Of a stretch of 64,000 bases of DNA, positions 25,735-34,646 are shown piece by piece; position 1 is the stretch's first letter; each line of letters starts with the position of its first letter. Source of the stretch: Pandoraea oxalativorans (GTDB lineage: Bacteria > Pseudomonadota > Gammaproteobacteria > Burkholderiales > Burkholderiaceae); contig NZ_CP011253.3 in the NCBI RefSeq assembly GCF_000972785.3, positions 868,001-932,000 of the forward strand, read 5' to 3'. Under the pieces are notes generated by a model, which did not search any database, was not told the origin of the DNA, and saw only the letters and a program-made list of their open reading frames with translations. The position numbers were made by a program, and so were the translations under genes.

Positions 25735-26127
25735 ATGAGCATCAAACGATATGGCGTGGAAGGCGGGCAAGGCACCGGTGGCCAGCGCATGCCCTTTGCA
25801 CGCGCGACCGAGGCCGACGGCTTCCTGTTCGTCTCGGGACAGACCCCGATGAAAGACGGCGAAGTGATCGACGGGGGCATCGTCGCCCAGTCGCATCAGG
25901 CGATTCAGAACATGATCGCGATTCTGACCGAGGCCGGTTACGGCACCGAGCACGTCATGCGTATCGGCGTGTGGCTGGACGATCCGCGCGACTTCGCGTC
26001 GTTCAACAAGGTGTTCAAGGAGTACTTCGGGGATCATCCGCCCGCACGCGCCTGTGTCGTGTCGAGCATGGTCATCGACTGCAAGGTGGAAGTGGACTGC
26101 GTGGCGTACAAGAAGCCGACTGCGTAA
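25735..26127 (+). CDS. RidA family protein (reactive intermediate deaminase)
   Basis: A 130-residue member of the YjgF/YER057c/UK114 family. FLFVSGQTPMKDGEVIDGGIVAQSHQAIQNM and the C-terminal PARACVVSSMVIDCKVEVDCVAY, with the conserved arginine that holds the carboxylate, indicate a competent imine deaminase. ATG 25735 is preferred over ATG 25732 because of the AAAGGAG spacing. As the last gene of the D-amino-acid cassette it probably hydrolyses 2-aminoacrylate or similar products of the PLP dehydratase. A terminator follows 33 bases later. Confidence 0.87.
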   Translation: MSIKRYGVEGGQGTGGQRMPFARATEADGFLFVSGQTPMKDGEVIDGGIVAQSHQAIQNMIAILTEAGYGTEHVMRIGVWLDDPRDFASFNKVFKEYFGDHPPARACVVSSMVIDCKVEVDCVAYKKPTA

Positions 26128-26160
26128 GTCATCGCTGACGAACTGCCCGTGCAGGGAGAA

Positions 26161-26187
26161 AGCCGACGATCATCGTCGGCTTTTTTT
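26161..26187 (+). terminator. Rho-independent terminator of the deacylase/RidA operon
   Basis: GCCGACG-ATCAT-CGTCGGC followed by seven Ts gives a compact GC stem and T-tract, 33 bases after the RidA stop. Confidence 0.9.
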
Positions 26188-26313
26188 CGGCCTTGTGCTT
26201 TCGGGTTGACCGATACGGACGTCACCGTTTCGCAAAGTCTGCGGTTTGCCTTCGATGGTCGGTCGCCAGGAAAGCGCGCAATCTTCAGCCTCCTAACCTG
26301 ACAGGAGGTCATC

Positions 26314-26790
26314 GTGAATTCAGGAGCCATTGGCGGGAGCGGGGCGAGTGCACCGGCCTCGTCTACGTACCGGGCCGCCATCGAGTCCCCCGACGACCCT
26401 CGCATCACCATCGAATTCCCCATGACGCCGGACGATATCCGTTTGCGCTCCCAGACCATGAGCCGGTTGGGACGGGGCGGTCTGTCGGGTGGACTGACCG
26501 GCGTGGCGATCACGGTGCTGGGGCTGCTGGGGTTATCGACCGGCGCGTACTACTGCCTTGCCGCGAGCGTCGCGGACGACGAATCGGAGGCCTCGCGGCA
26601 GGACTCGTGGATCGCCGTGGGCGTCGGCAGTGGCATGGCAGCGTTGTCGACACTCGCCGTGACATACGGCCTGGCGCAGGTCTGCCAATGCCTGAGGAAG
26701 CAGCGCGAGGCGGGGCGGGAGATGACGACGCTCACCACGCACGTGCAATTCAATTCATCGAGGGAGGTCGAGTCACGTGACTATGTCTGA
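26314..26790 (+). CDS. Hypothetical protein with two transmembrane helices
   Basis: A 158-residue protein I do not recognise. The start is GTG 26314 with a full AGGAGG six bases before it. The N-terminal about 50 residues are polar and Ser/Ala/Gly-rich, then two hydrophobic helices at about 57-82 (LSGGLTGVAITVLGLLGLST) and 98-122, separated by a short acidic loop, and a polar tail. There is no cleavable signal peptide. It overlaps the next gene, a SycD/LcrH-like TPR protein, by 14 bases. Small proteins with paired hydrophobic helices encoded next to such chaperones can be type III translocators or effectors, but this one is much shorter than YopB/SipB-type translocators. Confidence 0.6.
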   Translation: MNSGAIGGSGASAPASSTYRAAIESPDDPRITIEFPMTPDDIRLRSQTMSRLGRGGLSGGLTGVAITVLGLLGLSTGAYYCLAASVADDESEASRQDSWIAVGVGSGMAALSTLAVTYGLAQVCQCLRKQREAGREMTTLTTHVQFNSSREVESRDYV

Positions 26791-27307
26791 CGATCCGTTG
26801 GGGTATGCGGGACGTGCACCGTCCTCGACGTCCATGGCCGGAAAGATCGAAGCGGCGCTGGCGGCGGTGCGCGACGCCGAAGCGCAACGCGAGGCGATGG
26901 ATCTGCCACGGCCCGGCACCTGGGACACCGCACAGTGCGACGCCGTCTATCGCTGTGGCTACGGCGCGTTTGAGCGCGGTGACTTTGCGCACGCCATCGA
27001 GTGCTTTGCACCGCTTCTGTCCGCGTGTCCGCTTGAGGCGGACTACGCGGTGGCGCTTGCGCTATCGATGCAGCGTCAGGGCGAACCCGAGGCGGCGTTG
27101 CCGCTGTTCATGGCGGCGGCGCTGCTGGATCAGGACGCCCCCGGGCCGATGTATCGCGTGGGGGAGTGTCTGATCGAGCTACGGCAGCTCGACGGCGCAT
27201 GCCAGGCGATGCGGCAGACGCTGATGCGTTGCGCCGGTGAGCCGAAATACGCCAACGTCGGAAACGCCGCACTGAAACTGCTGGCGACGCTGGGCTATCT
27301 CGGCTGA
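26777..27307 (+). CDS. TPR protein resembling SycD/LcrH type III secretion chaperones
   Basis: A 176-residue protein with a 45-residue polar N-terminus and about three tetratricopeptide-like repeats (residues roughly 53-86, 87-120 and 121-154). The middle, YRCGYGAFERGDFAHAIECF, and LLDQDAPGPMYRVGECLIEL near 117-136 parallel the SycD/LcrH/CesD family, including the D-x-x-x-P-x-Y/F-x-x-x-x-C/A-x-C/E-C-L core of its last repeat. Those cytoplasmic class II chaperones bind hydrophobic translocators. GTG 26777 has AGGGAGG upstream; ATG 26783 is an alternative. No other secretion genes are nearby, so it may be an orphan chaperone or a plain TPR adaptor. Confidence 0.65.
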   Translation: MTMSDDPLGYAGRAPSSTSMAGKIEAALAAVRDAEAQREAMDLPRPGTWDTAQCDAVYRCGYGAFERGDFAHAIECFAPLLSACPLEADYAVALALSMQRQGEPEAALPLFMAAALLDQDAPGPMYRVGECLIELRQLDGACQAMRQTLMRCAGEPKYANVGNAALKLLATLGYLG

Positions 27308-27337
27308 CGCAGGGGCTGTCGACAGCGCGATGATCGC

Positions 27338-28165
27338 TTACTGACGTGCCGTACGTGCGTTGTCGGGCATCGGCAACGTGAAGTTGGTACGGAACGGGTT
27401 GATGTCGAGGCCACCGCGTCGCGTGTAGCGGGCGTAGACCGCCAGCTGGGTCGGCTTGCACTGACGCATGATGTCCATGAAGATCCCTTCCACGCATTGC
27501 TCGTGAAAACCGGTATGACGCCGGTACGAAATCACGTACTTGAGCAAGCCTTCCTGATTGATCGGCGGGCCGACGTAGCGGATCTGCAAGCTGCCCCAGT
27601 CGGGCTGGCCGGTGACCGGGCAGTTCGATTTGAGCAGGTTGGACACGAGCGTTTCGTCCACGGGGGCTTCGTCGAACGCGGCGGTGAGCAGCGACGCATC
27701 CGGCACGTAGATGTCGGTGTCGATGTCGAGCCGGTCGACGAGCAAGCCGTCGAGTTCGTCGAGTTCGAGCTTGGCAAAGCCGCTCGGCTCGACGAGTCGC
27801 ACCTGGACCGGCGCGCCTGCGGCTTCCGACAGGTCTTGCTGAATCAGGGCACGCGCGGCGTCGACATTTGCCAGCTTCGTCTGCGCGAACGAGCCGAGAT
27901 ACAGCTTGAACGATTTCGACTCGATGATGAACGGCGAATCGGCCGGCACCATGGCGGTCAGTAGCGCGATTTGCGGCTTGCCCTTTTCGTTGAGCCACGA
28001 GAGTTCGTAGCCGTTCCAGATGTCCGCGCCGAAGAACGGCAGAACGTCGGGTACGCCGATTTCCGCACGTGCGGGTGCGCGGGCGATCGGAAAGAGTTGG
28101 GACGGGTCGTATTGCTCGGTGTAGGCAACTTCCTTGCCGAGCGAGGATTGTTCAGGCGTGGTCAT
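27338..28165 (-). CDS. queF: QueF, NADPH-dependent 7-cyano-7-deazaguanine reductase
   Basis: A 275-residue long-form (YqfA/E. coli-type) QueF that reduces preQ0 to preQ1 in queuosine biosynthesis, in the cytosol. The active-site cysteine is in [19 protein letters not shown], the NADPH-binding motif is [12 protein letters not shown], and the C-terminal half carries [12 protein letters not shown] and DINPFRTNF. Length and the duplicated tunnelling-fold halves are normal. ATG 28165 (MTTPEQSSL) overlaps the upstream nucleotidase by 14 bases, so the two are co-transcribed. A GTG at 28180 is possible. Intact QueF contrasts with the damaged QueH at 16498. Confidence 0.95.
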   Translation of the reverse strand: MTTPEQSSLGKEVAYTEQYDPSQLFPIARAPARAEIGVPDVLPFFGADIWNGYELSWLNEKGKPQIALLTAMVPADSPFIIESKSFKLYLGSFAQTKLANVDAARALIQQDLSEAAGAPVQVRLVEPSGFAKLELDELDGLLVDRLDIDTDIYVPDASLLTAAFDEAPVDETLVSNLLKSNCPVTGQPDWGSLQIRYVGPPINQEGLLKYVISYRRHTGFHEQCVEGIFMDIMRQCKPTQLAVYARYTRRGGLDINPFRTNFTLPMPDNARTARQ

Positions 28166-29141
28166 GATTGGCGATGCCACTGATGACGTGACCGGTCGGG
28201 GAGACGCGGGCCGCCGATTCGCAGTGGCGTGTCTGATCGTCGAAGAAGAAATCGGGCTCGAACTCGCGCAGGAATGCGCCTTTGTCCAGCCCGCCCAGGA
28301 ACATCGCCTCGTCGATGTCGATTTTCCAGTCCATCAGCGTGCGAATGGCCCGCTCGTGCGCCGGGGCCGAGCGCGCGGTGACAAGCGCGGTGCGGATTTT
28401 GACCGGCACTTCATGGCCTGCGAGGGTTTGCAATCGGTGCAGCGCGAGCAACAGCGGCTTGAACGGGCCGGGGGGCAACGGCGTGGCGGCGCGCTCGATT
28501 TCGTGCTGCTGGAAGGCGTCGAGGCCGTTGCGCTGGAAGACCTGCTCCGCCTCGTCGGAGAAGAGCACCGCATCGCCGTCGAAAGCGATGCGGATTTCGT
28601 CGGGATGCAATTCGGCTTTTTTCGCAGAGTCCGGATACACGCGTGCGGCCGGGAAACCGGCGGCAAGCGCGCCGCGCACATCGCGCTCGTTCGCCGACAG
28701 GAACAGATGTGCCCCCAGTGCGTTGAGGTAGCCGAATGGGTCACGTCCGCGCGTGAAGACGCCGCGCTCGATCTTGAGATCGAGCTGTCGCGCCGAGCGG
28801 AACACGCGCATGCCGCTCACGGGATCGTTGCGTGAGAGCACCACGACTTCCACGCGATGTCCGTCTTTCGTGTCACCGGCACCGCTGGCGCCATTGGCGC
28901 CATTCGCACCGCTGACGCCACTGGTATCCCCGCCCTGATTGAACGCGAGCAGCTTCTGCACGAGCGGGAAGGCGACACCCGCCGGCGCGGGCGTGTCGAG
29001 GCGGTCGAGCTGATACTGCATGTACGACTGATCGTCGCCGCTCGCCACGCCCGCATCGAACACGCGGTTCTCTTCTTCGAAGTCGAACAGCGCGCGCGAC
29101 GAGATCGCGACAACGAGTTTGTTCTCGAGCGTGATGGGCAT
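28152..29141 (-). CDS. 5'-nucleotidase (cytosolic NT5C1-like family)
   Basis: A 329-residue protein matching the bacterial branch of the cytosolic 5'-nucleotidase 1 family, which dephosphorylates AMP/IMP-type nucleotides. Recognisable parts: [24 protein letters not shown] (containing a DxD-like acidic cluster), the middle [40 protein letters not shown], and the C-terminal [24 protein letters not shown] low-complexity Gly-Ala-Asn-Ser linker sits near residue 75 (GANGANGAS). ATG 29141 is chosen since AGGAA precedes it and the longer frame overlaps ilvA. It overlaps queF. Confidence 0.8.
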   Translation of the reverse strand: MPITLENKLVVAISSRALFDFEEENRVFDAGVASGDDQSYMQYQLDRLDTPAPAGVAFPLVQKLLAFNQGGDTSGVSGANGANGASGAGDTKDGHRVEVVVLSRNDPVSGMRVFRSARQLDLKIERGVFTRGRDPFGYLNALGAHLFLSANERDVRGALAAGFPAARVYPDSAKKAELHPDEIRIAFDGDAVLFSDEAEQVFQRNGLDAFQQHEIERAATPLPPGPFKPLLLALHRLQTLAGHEVPVKIRTALVTARSAPAHERAIRTLMDWKIDIDEAMFLGGLDKGAFLREFEPDFFFDDQTRHCESAARVSPTGHVISGIANHDHA

Positions 29142-29193
29142 GGCGGCGGCGATTTCCTGTCGTGATGACTGAGTGCGTTGAGAGCGTTGCGAC

Positions 29194-30723
29194 TTACCCA
29201 AGGAACAGCTTGTACACGGGGTTATCGCTTTCGTCCCAGTAAGGATAGCCGAGCGTTGCGAGGAAGTCGCGGAACGCAGCCTTCTCGTCGTTCGGGACCT
29301 GGATGCCCACGAGGATATTGCTGTAGTCCGCGCCCTGATTCCGGTAATGGAACAGGCTGATGTTCCAGTTCGGGCTCATGGCCGAGAGGAACTTCATCAG
29401 CGCGCCCGGCCGCTCCGGAAACTCGAAGCGGTACAGCACTTCGTGACTGGCCAGTGCCGAGCGACCGCCCACCATGTAACGGATGTGCTGCTTCGAGAGT
29501 TCGTCGTTCGAGAGATCGAGCGTCGGGAAGCCGTGACGCTCGAAACCGGCCTTGATGCGCTCGCCTTCGTCGCGGTTGTGCATCTGGATACCCACGAAGA
29601 TGTGGGCGCTGGACGCTTCGCTAATTCGGTAGTTGAACTCGGTCACATTGCGGCTGCCCACCACTTCGGTGAAGCGCTTGAAGCTGCCGCGTGCCTCCGG
29701 AATGGTGACGGCGAACACGGCTTCGCGTGCTTCGCCGACTTCGGCGCGCTCGGCGACGAAGCGCAGGCGGTCGAAGTTCATGTTGGCCCCGGAGGTGATC
29801 GCGACGAGCGTTTCGCCCTTGAGCTTTTCGCGCTCGGCATACACCTTCGCGCCCGCCACGGACAGCGCGCCGGACGGCTCCAGCACGCTGCGGGTGTCCT
29901 GGAAGACATCCTTGATGGCGGCGCACAACTGGTCGGTGTCGACACGCACGACTTCGTCGAGATGCTCGCTGCACAGGCGGAACGTTTCTTCGCCGACGTA
30001 TTTGACGGCAGTACCGTCGGCGAACAGACCGACGTCGTTGAGCAGGACGCGCTCACCGGCGTGGATGGATTGCGCCATGGCGTCGGAGTCGACCGACTGC
30101 ACGCCGATGACTTTGATCTCCGGACGCACGGCTTTGACGTAGGCGGCGATACCGGCCGCCAGTCCGCCGCCGCCGATGGGCACGAAGATGGCATGCAGCG
30201 GGCCCTGATGCTGACGCAGAATTTCCATGCCGATGGTGCCCTGACCGGCGATGACGTCGGGGTCGTCGAATGGCGGTACGAAGGTCAGGCCGCGCTCGGC
30301 TTGCAGCGTCATGGCGTGGGCATAGGCGTCGCTATAGGAGTCGCCCGCGAGCACGACTTCGACGGCGCGCCCGCCGTGGGTTTTCACGGCGTCGATCTTG
30401 ACCTGTGGCGTGGTGACCGGCATGACGATGACGGCCTTGCAGCCCAGACGCGCCGCCGAGTAGGCAACGCCCTGCGCGTGGTTCCCGGCGGACGCGGTCA
30501 GCACGCCGCGCTCGCGCTCGGCCTCGCTGAGGTTGGCCATCTTGTTGTAAGCGCCCCGAATCTTGAAGGAGAACACCGTCTGGTTGTCTTCGCGCTTGAG
30601 ATAAATTCGATTGTGCAGCCGCATGGAAAGCGTGCGAGCCGGTTCGAGTTCGCTCTCAAAAGCGACGTCGTAGACTTTGGCGGTCAGGATCTTCTTCAGA
30701 TAGTCGGGAGCTGCGTCAGACAT
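29194..30723 (-). CDS. ilvA: Threonine ammonia-lyase, biosynthetic
   Basis: A 509-residue PLP enzyme that deaminates threonine to 2-oxobutanoate, the first step of isoleucine synthesis. K54 in VFSFKIRGAYNKM is the Schiff-base lysine, IGGGGLAAG is the phosphate loop, and the C-terminal third (from about residue 325) holds two ACT-like regulatory domains (EARGSFKRFTEVVGSRNVTEFNYRIS and FEFPERPGALMKFLSAMSPNWNISLFHYRNQGAD) for isoleucine feedback. Full length equals the E. coli-type enzyme. It lies 52 bases upstream of the nucleotidase gene on the same strand and may share its transcript. Confidence 0.97.
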   Translation of the reverse strand: MSDAAPDYLKKILTAKVYDVAFESELEPARTLSMRLHNRIYLKREDNQTVFSFKIRGAYNKMANLSEAERERGVLTASAGNHAQGVAYSAARLGCKAVIVMPVTTPQVKIDAVKTHGGRAVEVVLAGDSYSDAYAHAMTLQAERGLTFVPPFDDPDVIAGQGTIGMEILRQHQGPLHAIFVPIGGGGLAAGIAAYVKAVRPEIKVIGVQSVDSDAMAQSIHAGERVLLNDVGLFADGTAVKYVGEETFRLCSEHLDEVVRVDTDQLCAAIKDVFQDTRSVLEPSGALSVAGAKVYAEREKLKGETLVAITSGANMNFDRLRFVAERAEVGEAREAVFAVTIPEARGSFKRFTEVVGSRNVTEFNYRISEASSAHIFVGIQMHNRDEGERIKAGFERHGFPTLDLSNDELSKQHIRYMVGGRSALASHEVLYRFEFPERPGALMKFLSAMSPNWNISLFHYRNQGADYSNILVGIQVPNDEKAAFRDFLATLGYPYWDESDNPVYKLFLG

Positions 30724-30843
30724 GATTTAGGGCTTCTTCAGGTTAGGCACATCAAGGAACAAAAGGACAATGATAGACCAGCACTTCCGCCGGGGCGGTC
30801 GCGCTTGGTCTTTCGGGGAAAACAGGAAAGGGGAGTGCGCGCC

Positions 30844-31470
30844 CTAGCGTAGGTCGTCTGGGGTGTCGATGTCGCGCACGATTCCGGCGTCGTCGACATC
30901 GACGATCGTAATGTGCTCGCTAATCAACAGGTCGCGCGCGCCGATGTCGCCATCGAGGGCGGCAAGACGCGAGGTATAGGCGGAACCGAACGCGACGGGA
31001 TGGCCGCGCTGTCCCCGATAACTCGGCGCGACGATGGCTTCGGACGACGTGAGGCCGTTCGCGATCGCGCGCAGGGTATTCGGGTGGATGTAGGGCATGT
31101 CGGCCAGCGCGACGAGCCAGCCGTCGAGATGTTCGAGGCCCGGCGGCGGATCTTCGTCGGATGCGGCGTTGATGCCCGCCGCGAGCGTCGCGCCCATGCC
31201 GCGCTTGGTGGCGTGGCTCATGACGACTTCACAACCCGCCTGCAACAGCACGTTCTCCAGTTCGGCCGAGTCCGGGCGCACAACCGCGATCACGCGCGGC
31301 AATGCGGCCAGCAGCGCATGCGCGCTGGCGAGGGCAACGGGTCGGTTCAGGGGATCTCCGGGCAGCGGCGCGAGCAGCTTGTTCCGGCGCCCCGCCGCGT
31401 CGAAGCGGGTACCGAGTCCGCCTGCCAGTAGAATGGCCACGGGCGGCGTCGAGGGTCGGGTCATGGGCAT
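30844..31470 (-). CDS. MobA/MocA-like nucleotidyltransferase
   Basis: A 208-residue NTP-transferase. The N-terminal AILLAGGLGTRFDAAGRRNKLL is the GTP/CTP-binding loop, and WLVALADMPYIHPNTLRAI and YRGQRGHPVAFG are characteristic of molybdenum cofactor cytidylyl/guanylyltransferases (MocA/MobA family). MocA makes molybdopterin cytosine dinucleotide, the cofactor form used by xanthine-oxidase-type hydroxylases; one such enzyme (the isoquinoline oxidoreductase-like pair) is encoded about 1 kb away. The link is inference. Two in-frame ATGs (31470 and 31464) are equally plausible starts. Confidence 0.8.
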   Translation of the reverse strand: MPMTRPSTPPVAILLAGGLGTRFDAAGRRNKLLAPLPGDPLNRPVALASAHALLAALPRVIAVVRPDSAELENVLLQAGCEVVMSHATKRGMGATLAAGINAASDEDPPPGLEHLDGWLVALADMPYIHPNTLRAIANGLTSSEAIVAPSYRGQRGHPVAFGSAYTSRLAALDGDIGARDLLISEHITIVDVDDAGIVRDIDTPDDLR

Positions 31471-31535
31471 GCATTATGCGCCAGACTTTTTGTTTCTGCC
31501 AAACGCGTGTGCACGCATTCGCCGTGTCGTTGACT

Positions 31536-31551
31536 GACCGTCTGGTCGGTC
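31536..31551. promoter_or_regulatory. Inverted repeat in divergent nucleotidyltransferase/YqaA gap
   Basis: GACCG-TCTGGT-CGGTC, 5-base arms, sits in the 136-base divergent gap. It resembles TetR-type dyads, but no tetR gene is adjacent, so function is uncertain. Confidence 0.3.
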
Positions 31552-31606
31552 GGGGACGGGGGCGTTGCAGTGTTTTTCGGTCAGATTTTGCTTTCTGCGG
31601 AGCTGC

Positions 31607-32230
31607 ATGGAGTCGTTCATCACCTGGCTGCTGGGCGTGTTGGCGTTGCCCGGCGTGGGCCTGCCCGCCATTTTTGTCGTGTCGTTTCTCTCCGCCACAC
31701 TGCTGCCGATGGGCTCGGAACCCGCGCTGTTCGGCTACGTGGCGCTCAATCCGCACATGTTCTGGGCCGCTATTGTCGTGGCGAGCGTGGGCAATACGCT
31801 CGGCGGCATGCTGGACTGGTGGATGGGGTTCGCGGCGAGTCGCGCGTTCGTGCGGCTCAAGGCGCGCCGACGGGCGCATGCGCGGGCTGCTGCTGGCGGT
31901 TTGACGGTTGCGGCCGGGACTTCAGGCGGGAAAGGCTCGGAAAGCGAGGCAGTGTCTGCTCCAGACGGCAACCCGCCGATGAGCGCACGCTACACGCGCT
32001 GGATGCGCCGCTTCGGACCGCCCCTGCTTCTGCTCTCCTGGTTGCCCATTGTCGGCGATCCACTCTGCACGCTCGCCGGATGGCTCCGGCTCTCGTGGCG
32101 TTCATGCCTCGTCTACATCGCCATCGGCAAGACACTCCGCTACATCACCATCACCTACCTGATGCTGAGTGTGCCCGAATCGTTCTGGCAAGGTATCTTC
32201 GCGCCGTTCAAGCATCTGCTCGTCGGGTGA
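31607..32230 (+). CDS. YqaA/DedA-family (VTT domain) membrane protein
   Basis: A 207-residue inner-membrane protein of the YqaA branch of the DedA/VTT family. The N-terminal helices (ITWLLGVLALPGVGLPAIFVVSFLSATLLPMGSEPAL) and SVGNTLGGMLDWWMGF, then RFGPPLLLLSWLPIVGDPLCTLAGWLR with the conserved Arg/Asp-Pro segment, are family marks. DedA-like proteins act in lipid or small-molecule flipping and envelope homeostasis. Between the two halves lies an unusually long polar loop (about residues 85-125, Ala/Gly/Ser/Arg-rich). ATG 31607 follows GCGGAG. Confidence 0.82.
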   Translation: MESFITWLLGVLALPGVGLPAIFVVSFLSATLLPMGSEPALFGYVALNPHMFWAAIVVASVGNTLGGMLDWWMGFAASRAFVRLKARRRAHARAAAGGLTVAAGTSGGKGSESEAVSAPDGNPPMSARYTRWMRRFGPPLLLLSWLPIVGDPLCTLAGWLRLSWRSCLVYIAIGKTLRYITITYLMLSVPESFWQGIFAPFKHLLVG

Positions 32231-32285
32231 TAAAGCTTCGTACTTTCGTGTGCCCCTTCGCCGGTTCTCACGAAGTCCGGGGGCC

Positions 32286-32350
32286 GGACCGGAGCCCCTT
32301 TCCGCCCCTCAGACATAGACCCAACTCGGTTCAGAAAGGGGCCCCGGTCC
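32286..32350. repeat. Long imperfect inverted repeat
   Basis: GGACCGG-A-GCCCCTTTC (32286-32302) pairs with GAAAGGGGC-C-CCGGTCC (32334-32350), 16 base pairs with one A.C mismatch and a 31-base loop. It lies between the convergent yqaA and iorB-like genes. It may terminate both transcripts or be a REP-like repeat. Confidence 0.55.
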
Positions 32351-32406
32351 AGCTCACCATCATGCTTTCCCAGGACCCACCTGCTTACGCGCCTGTTAAG
32401 CGCCTG

Positions 32407-34629
32407 TTATGCGCTCGTGAGCTCGAACGGCAACGCGCGCTGACGCTTGCCCGTCAATGCAAAGACGGCGTTCGCATACGCCGGCGCCAACGGCGGCAAC
32501 CCCGGCTCGCCCATCCCCGTCGGCGCATCGCCCGAACTCACGACATGCACGCTGATCGCAGGCATGTCCGTCAACCGCGCCACGGTGTACTGATGGAAGT
32601 TGCTCTGCTCAACCTCCCCATCCTTCATCGTGATCGCCGCACCCGGCAACGTCGTGCCCAATCCCATCAACGCCGCCCCCTCGACCTGCGCCGCGACCGT
32701 CAACGGGTTCACCGCGAAGTTGCAGTGAACACCGGCTACGGCGCTGACCAGTCGCGGCGCATTGTTGTGCATCTCCGCAACGACGACGTAGGCCACCACA
32801 GAGTCGAACGACTCATGCACCGCTACGCCCCATGCCTGCCCCGCGGGGAGTTTGGTCTTGCCGTAACCCGAACGCTCCACAGCCAACGCCAACGCCTCAC
32901 GGTGGCGCGGATGCTTGTCGCCCAACAACGCATAGCGATACGCGACCGGGTCCTGGCCCGCATGCTTCGCCAACTCGTCGATCAACGTCTCCATCACGAA
33001 CGCCGTGTGGGTGTTGCCCACCGAACGCCACCACAACACCGGCACGTTGACCTTCGGGCTGTGCAGCGTCAGGCGTAACGGCACGGCGTATGGGGTGCCG
33101 GAGACGCCCTCGACACTCGTGCCGTCGACGCCGTTCTTCACCATCATCTTCTCGAACGGCGTGCCCGCCAGAATCGACTGGCCGACGATGGCGTGATTCC
33201 ACGCAAGTACATTGCCCTTGGCATCCAGACCGATCTCGGCACGATGCACGTACATCGGACGGTAGTAGCCGCCGTGAATGTCGTCTTCCCGGCTCCAGAT
33301 CACCTTGACCGGCTCGCGATGGCCCGCACGACGCCACGCCTTCGCGACCCGCGCCGCTTCGACACCGTAATCGGACGTCGGCACCGCGCGACGGCCAAAT
33401 CCCCCGCCCGCCATGAGCGTATGCAGTTTGACCTGCTCAGGCTTGAGGTCGAGCGTGCGTGCAATCGCTGCCTGATCGACGGTCTGGAACTGCGTACCGG
33501 TCCACACTTCCGCGCCCTTGTCCGACATCTGCACGGTGCAGTTCAGGGGTTCCATCGGGGCATGGGCGAGGTACGGAAAGCTGTACTCGGCCACGAGCGT
33601 TTTCGGCGCCCCCTTGAGTTTGGAGACGTCGGCGTCGATGGCGACGGTGCCCGGCGTCTTCGCCATTTCCTTGTACTTGGCCAACTGCGCCGTGGTGTCG
33701 ACATGCTCGACGCCACTGGTGTCCCATTCGGCCTTGAGCGCATCTCGGCCAGTCTTCGCCTGCCAGTAGCCATCGGCGATGACGGCAACGGCGGTGCCGC
33801 CACGGTCGTCCGGAATTTCAAGGACGTCGCGCACGCCCTTGACGGCCTTTGCCGCCCTGGCGTCGAACGTCTTCACCTTGGCGCCGAACACCGGCGGACG
33901 CGCCACAACGGCCACTTTGAGGTTCGGCAGCTTGAAGTCCATGCCGTACATCGGCGTGCCGGTCGACTTGGCTTTGGCGTCCAGGCGCCCCGTCGGCTTG
34001 CCGAGCAGACGGAAGGCGGACGGATCCTTGAGCGCAACGTTGGCCGGTACCGGCATGGCCTGCGCCGTGGCGGCGAGGCTGCCGTAGGTGGCGCGCTTGC
34101 CATTCGGGCCGAGCACGACGCCCTTCTCGGTGCGCAACTGGTCGGCCGGGACTTTCCATTGCTGCGCCGCTGCCGCAATCAGCATGGCGCGCGCCGACGC
34201 GCCGATGCGCCGGTACTGCATCCACGAATGCGCAATGGAGCCGGAGCCGCCCGTCATCTGGATGCCGAACATCGGGTCTTTGTAGACGTCGGCGGCCGGG
34301 GCCAACTCGCCACGGACCTTCGACCAGTCGCAATCGAGTTCTTCTGCGACGAGCATCGGCAGCGCCGTTTGCACGCCTTGTCCGAAATCGAGGCGGTTGA
34401 CCTGAATGGTGACGGTGTCGTCCGGGGCGATGTGCACGAAGGCGGACGGCACCACCGCTGCCGGGGCCGCACCCTGCGCACTGGCCGTACGCATCATGCC
34501 GGGCAGCGACATTTCGAGCATCAGGCCGCCCGCTGCAATGGCAGACGTCTTCAGGAAGCCACGACGGCTCACGCCGGTGAAGTCGCCCACGGCCACGCCG
34601 GGACGTTGGGAGAAACGAAGTTCGCGCAT
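32407..34629 (-). CDS. Molybdopterin hydroxylase large subunit (isoquinoline 1-oxidoreductase beta / aldehyde dehydrogenase-like)
   Basis: A 740-residue, xanthine-oxidase-family molybdenum subunit. The N-terminus carries a Tat-type signal (SRRGFLKTSAIAAGGLML, residues about 21-38), implying export of a folded, cofactor-loaded enzyme. Further marks: NRLDFGQGVQTALPMLVAEELDCDW, MTGGSGSIAHSWMQYR, LMAGGGFGRRAVPTSDY and the C-terminal GMGEPGLPPLAPAYANAVFALTGKR. Two-subunit members of this type oxidise N-heterocycles or aldehydes. ATG 34629 has GAGGAGA upstream. The 2Fe-2S subunit gene lies immediately upstream, 17 bases away. Specific substrate unknown. Confidence 0.9.
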   Translation of the reverse strand: MRELRFSQRPGVAVGDFTGVSRRGFLKTSAIAAGGLMLEMSLPGMMRTASAQGAAPAAVVPSAFVHIAPDDTVTIQVNRLDFGQGVQTALPMLVAEELDCDWSKVRGELAPAADVYKDPMFGIQMTGGSGSIAHSWMQYRRIGASARAMLIAAAAQQWKVPADQLRTEKGVVLGPNGKRATYGSLAATAQAMPVPANVALKDPSAFRLLGKPTGRLDAKAKSTGTPMYGMDFKLPNLKVAVVARPPVFGAKVKTFDARAAKAVKGVRDVLEIPDDRGGTAVAVIADGYWQAKTGRDALKAEWDTSGVEHVDTTAQLAKYKEMAKTPGTVAIDADVSKLKGAPKTLVAEYSFPYLAHAPMEPLNCTVQMSDKGAEVWTGTQFQTVDQAAIARTLDLKPEQVKLHTLMAGGGFGRRAVPTSDYGVEAARVAKAWRRAGHREPVKVIWSREDDIHGGYYRPMYVHRAEIGLDAKGNVLAWNHAIVGQSILAGTPFEKMMVKNGVDGTSVEGVSGTPYAVPLRLTLHSPKVNVPVLWWRSVGNTHTAFVMETLIDELAKHAGQDPVAYRYALLGDKHPRHREALALAVERSGYGKTKLPAGQAWGVAVHESFDSVVAYVVVAEMHNNAPRLVSAVAGVHCNFAVNPLTVAAQVEGAALMGLGTTLPGAAITMKDGEVEQSNFHQYTVARLTDMPAISVHVVSSGDAPTGMGEPGLPPLAPAYANAVFALTGKRQRALPFELTSA

Positions 34630-34646
34630 GGGGGTGTCTCCTCGTC

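Noticed and set aside
26229..26254. TTCG-N18-TTCG upstream of the SycD-like pair, suggestive of an hrpII/PIP-type type III promoter box
   Set aside because: The hrpII box needs TTCG-N16-TTCG; the spacing here is two bases too long and no matching -10 follows.
28870..28925. Short repeat encoding GANGANGAS in the 5'-nucleotidase, considered as a mobile or recombination-derived insertion
   Set aside because: It reads as a flexible linker in frame; too short and imperfect to claim an insertion.
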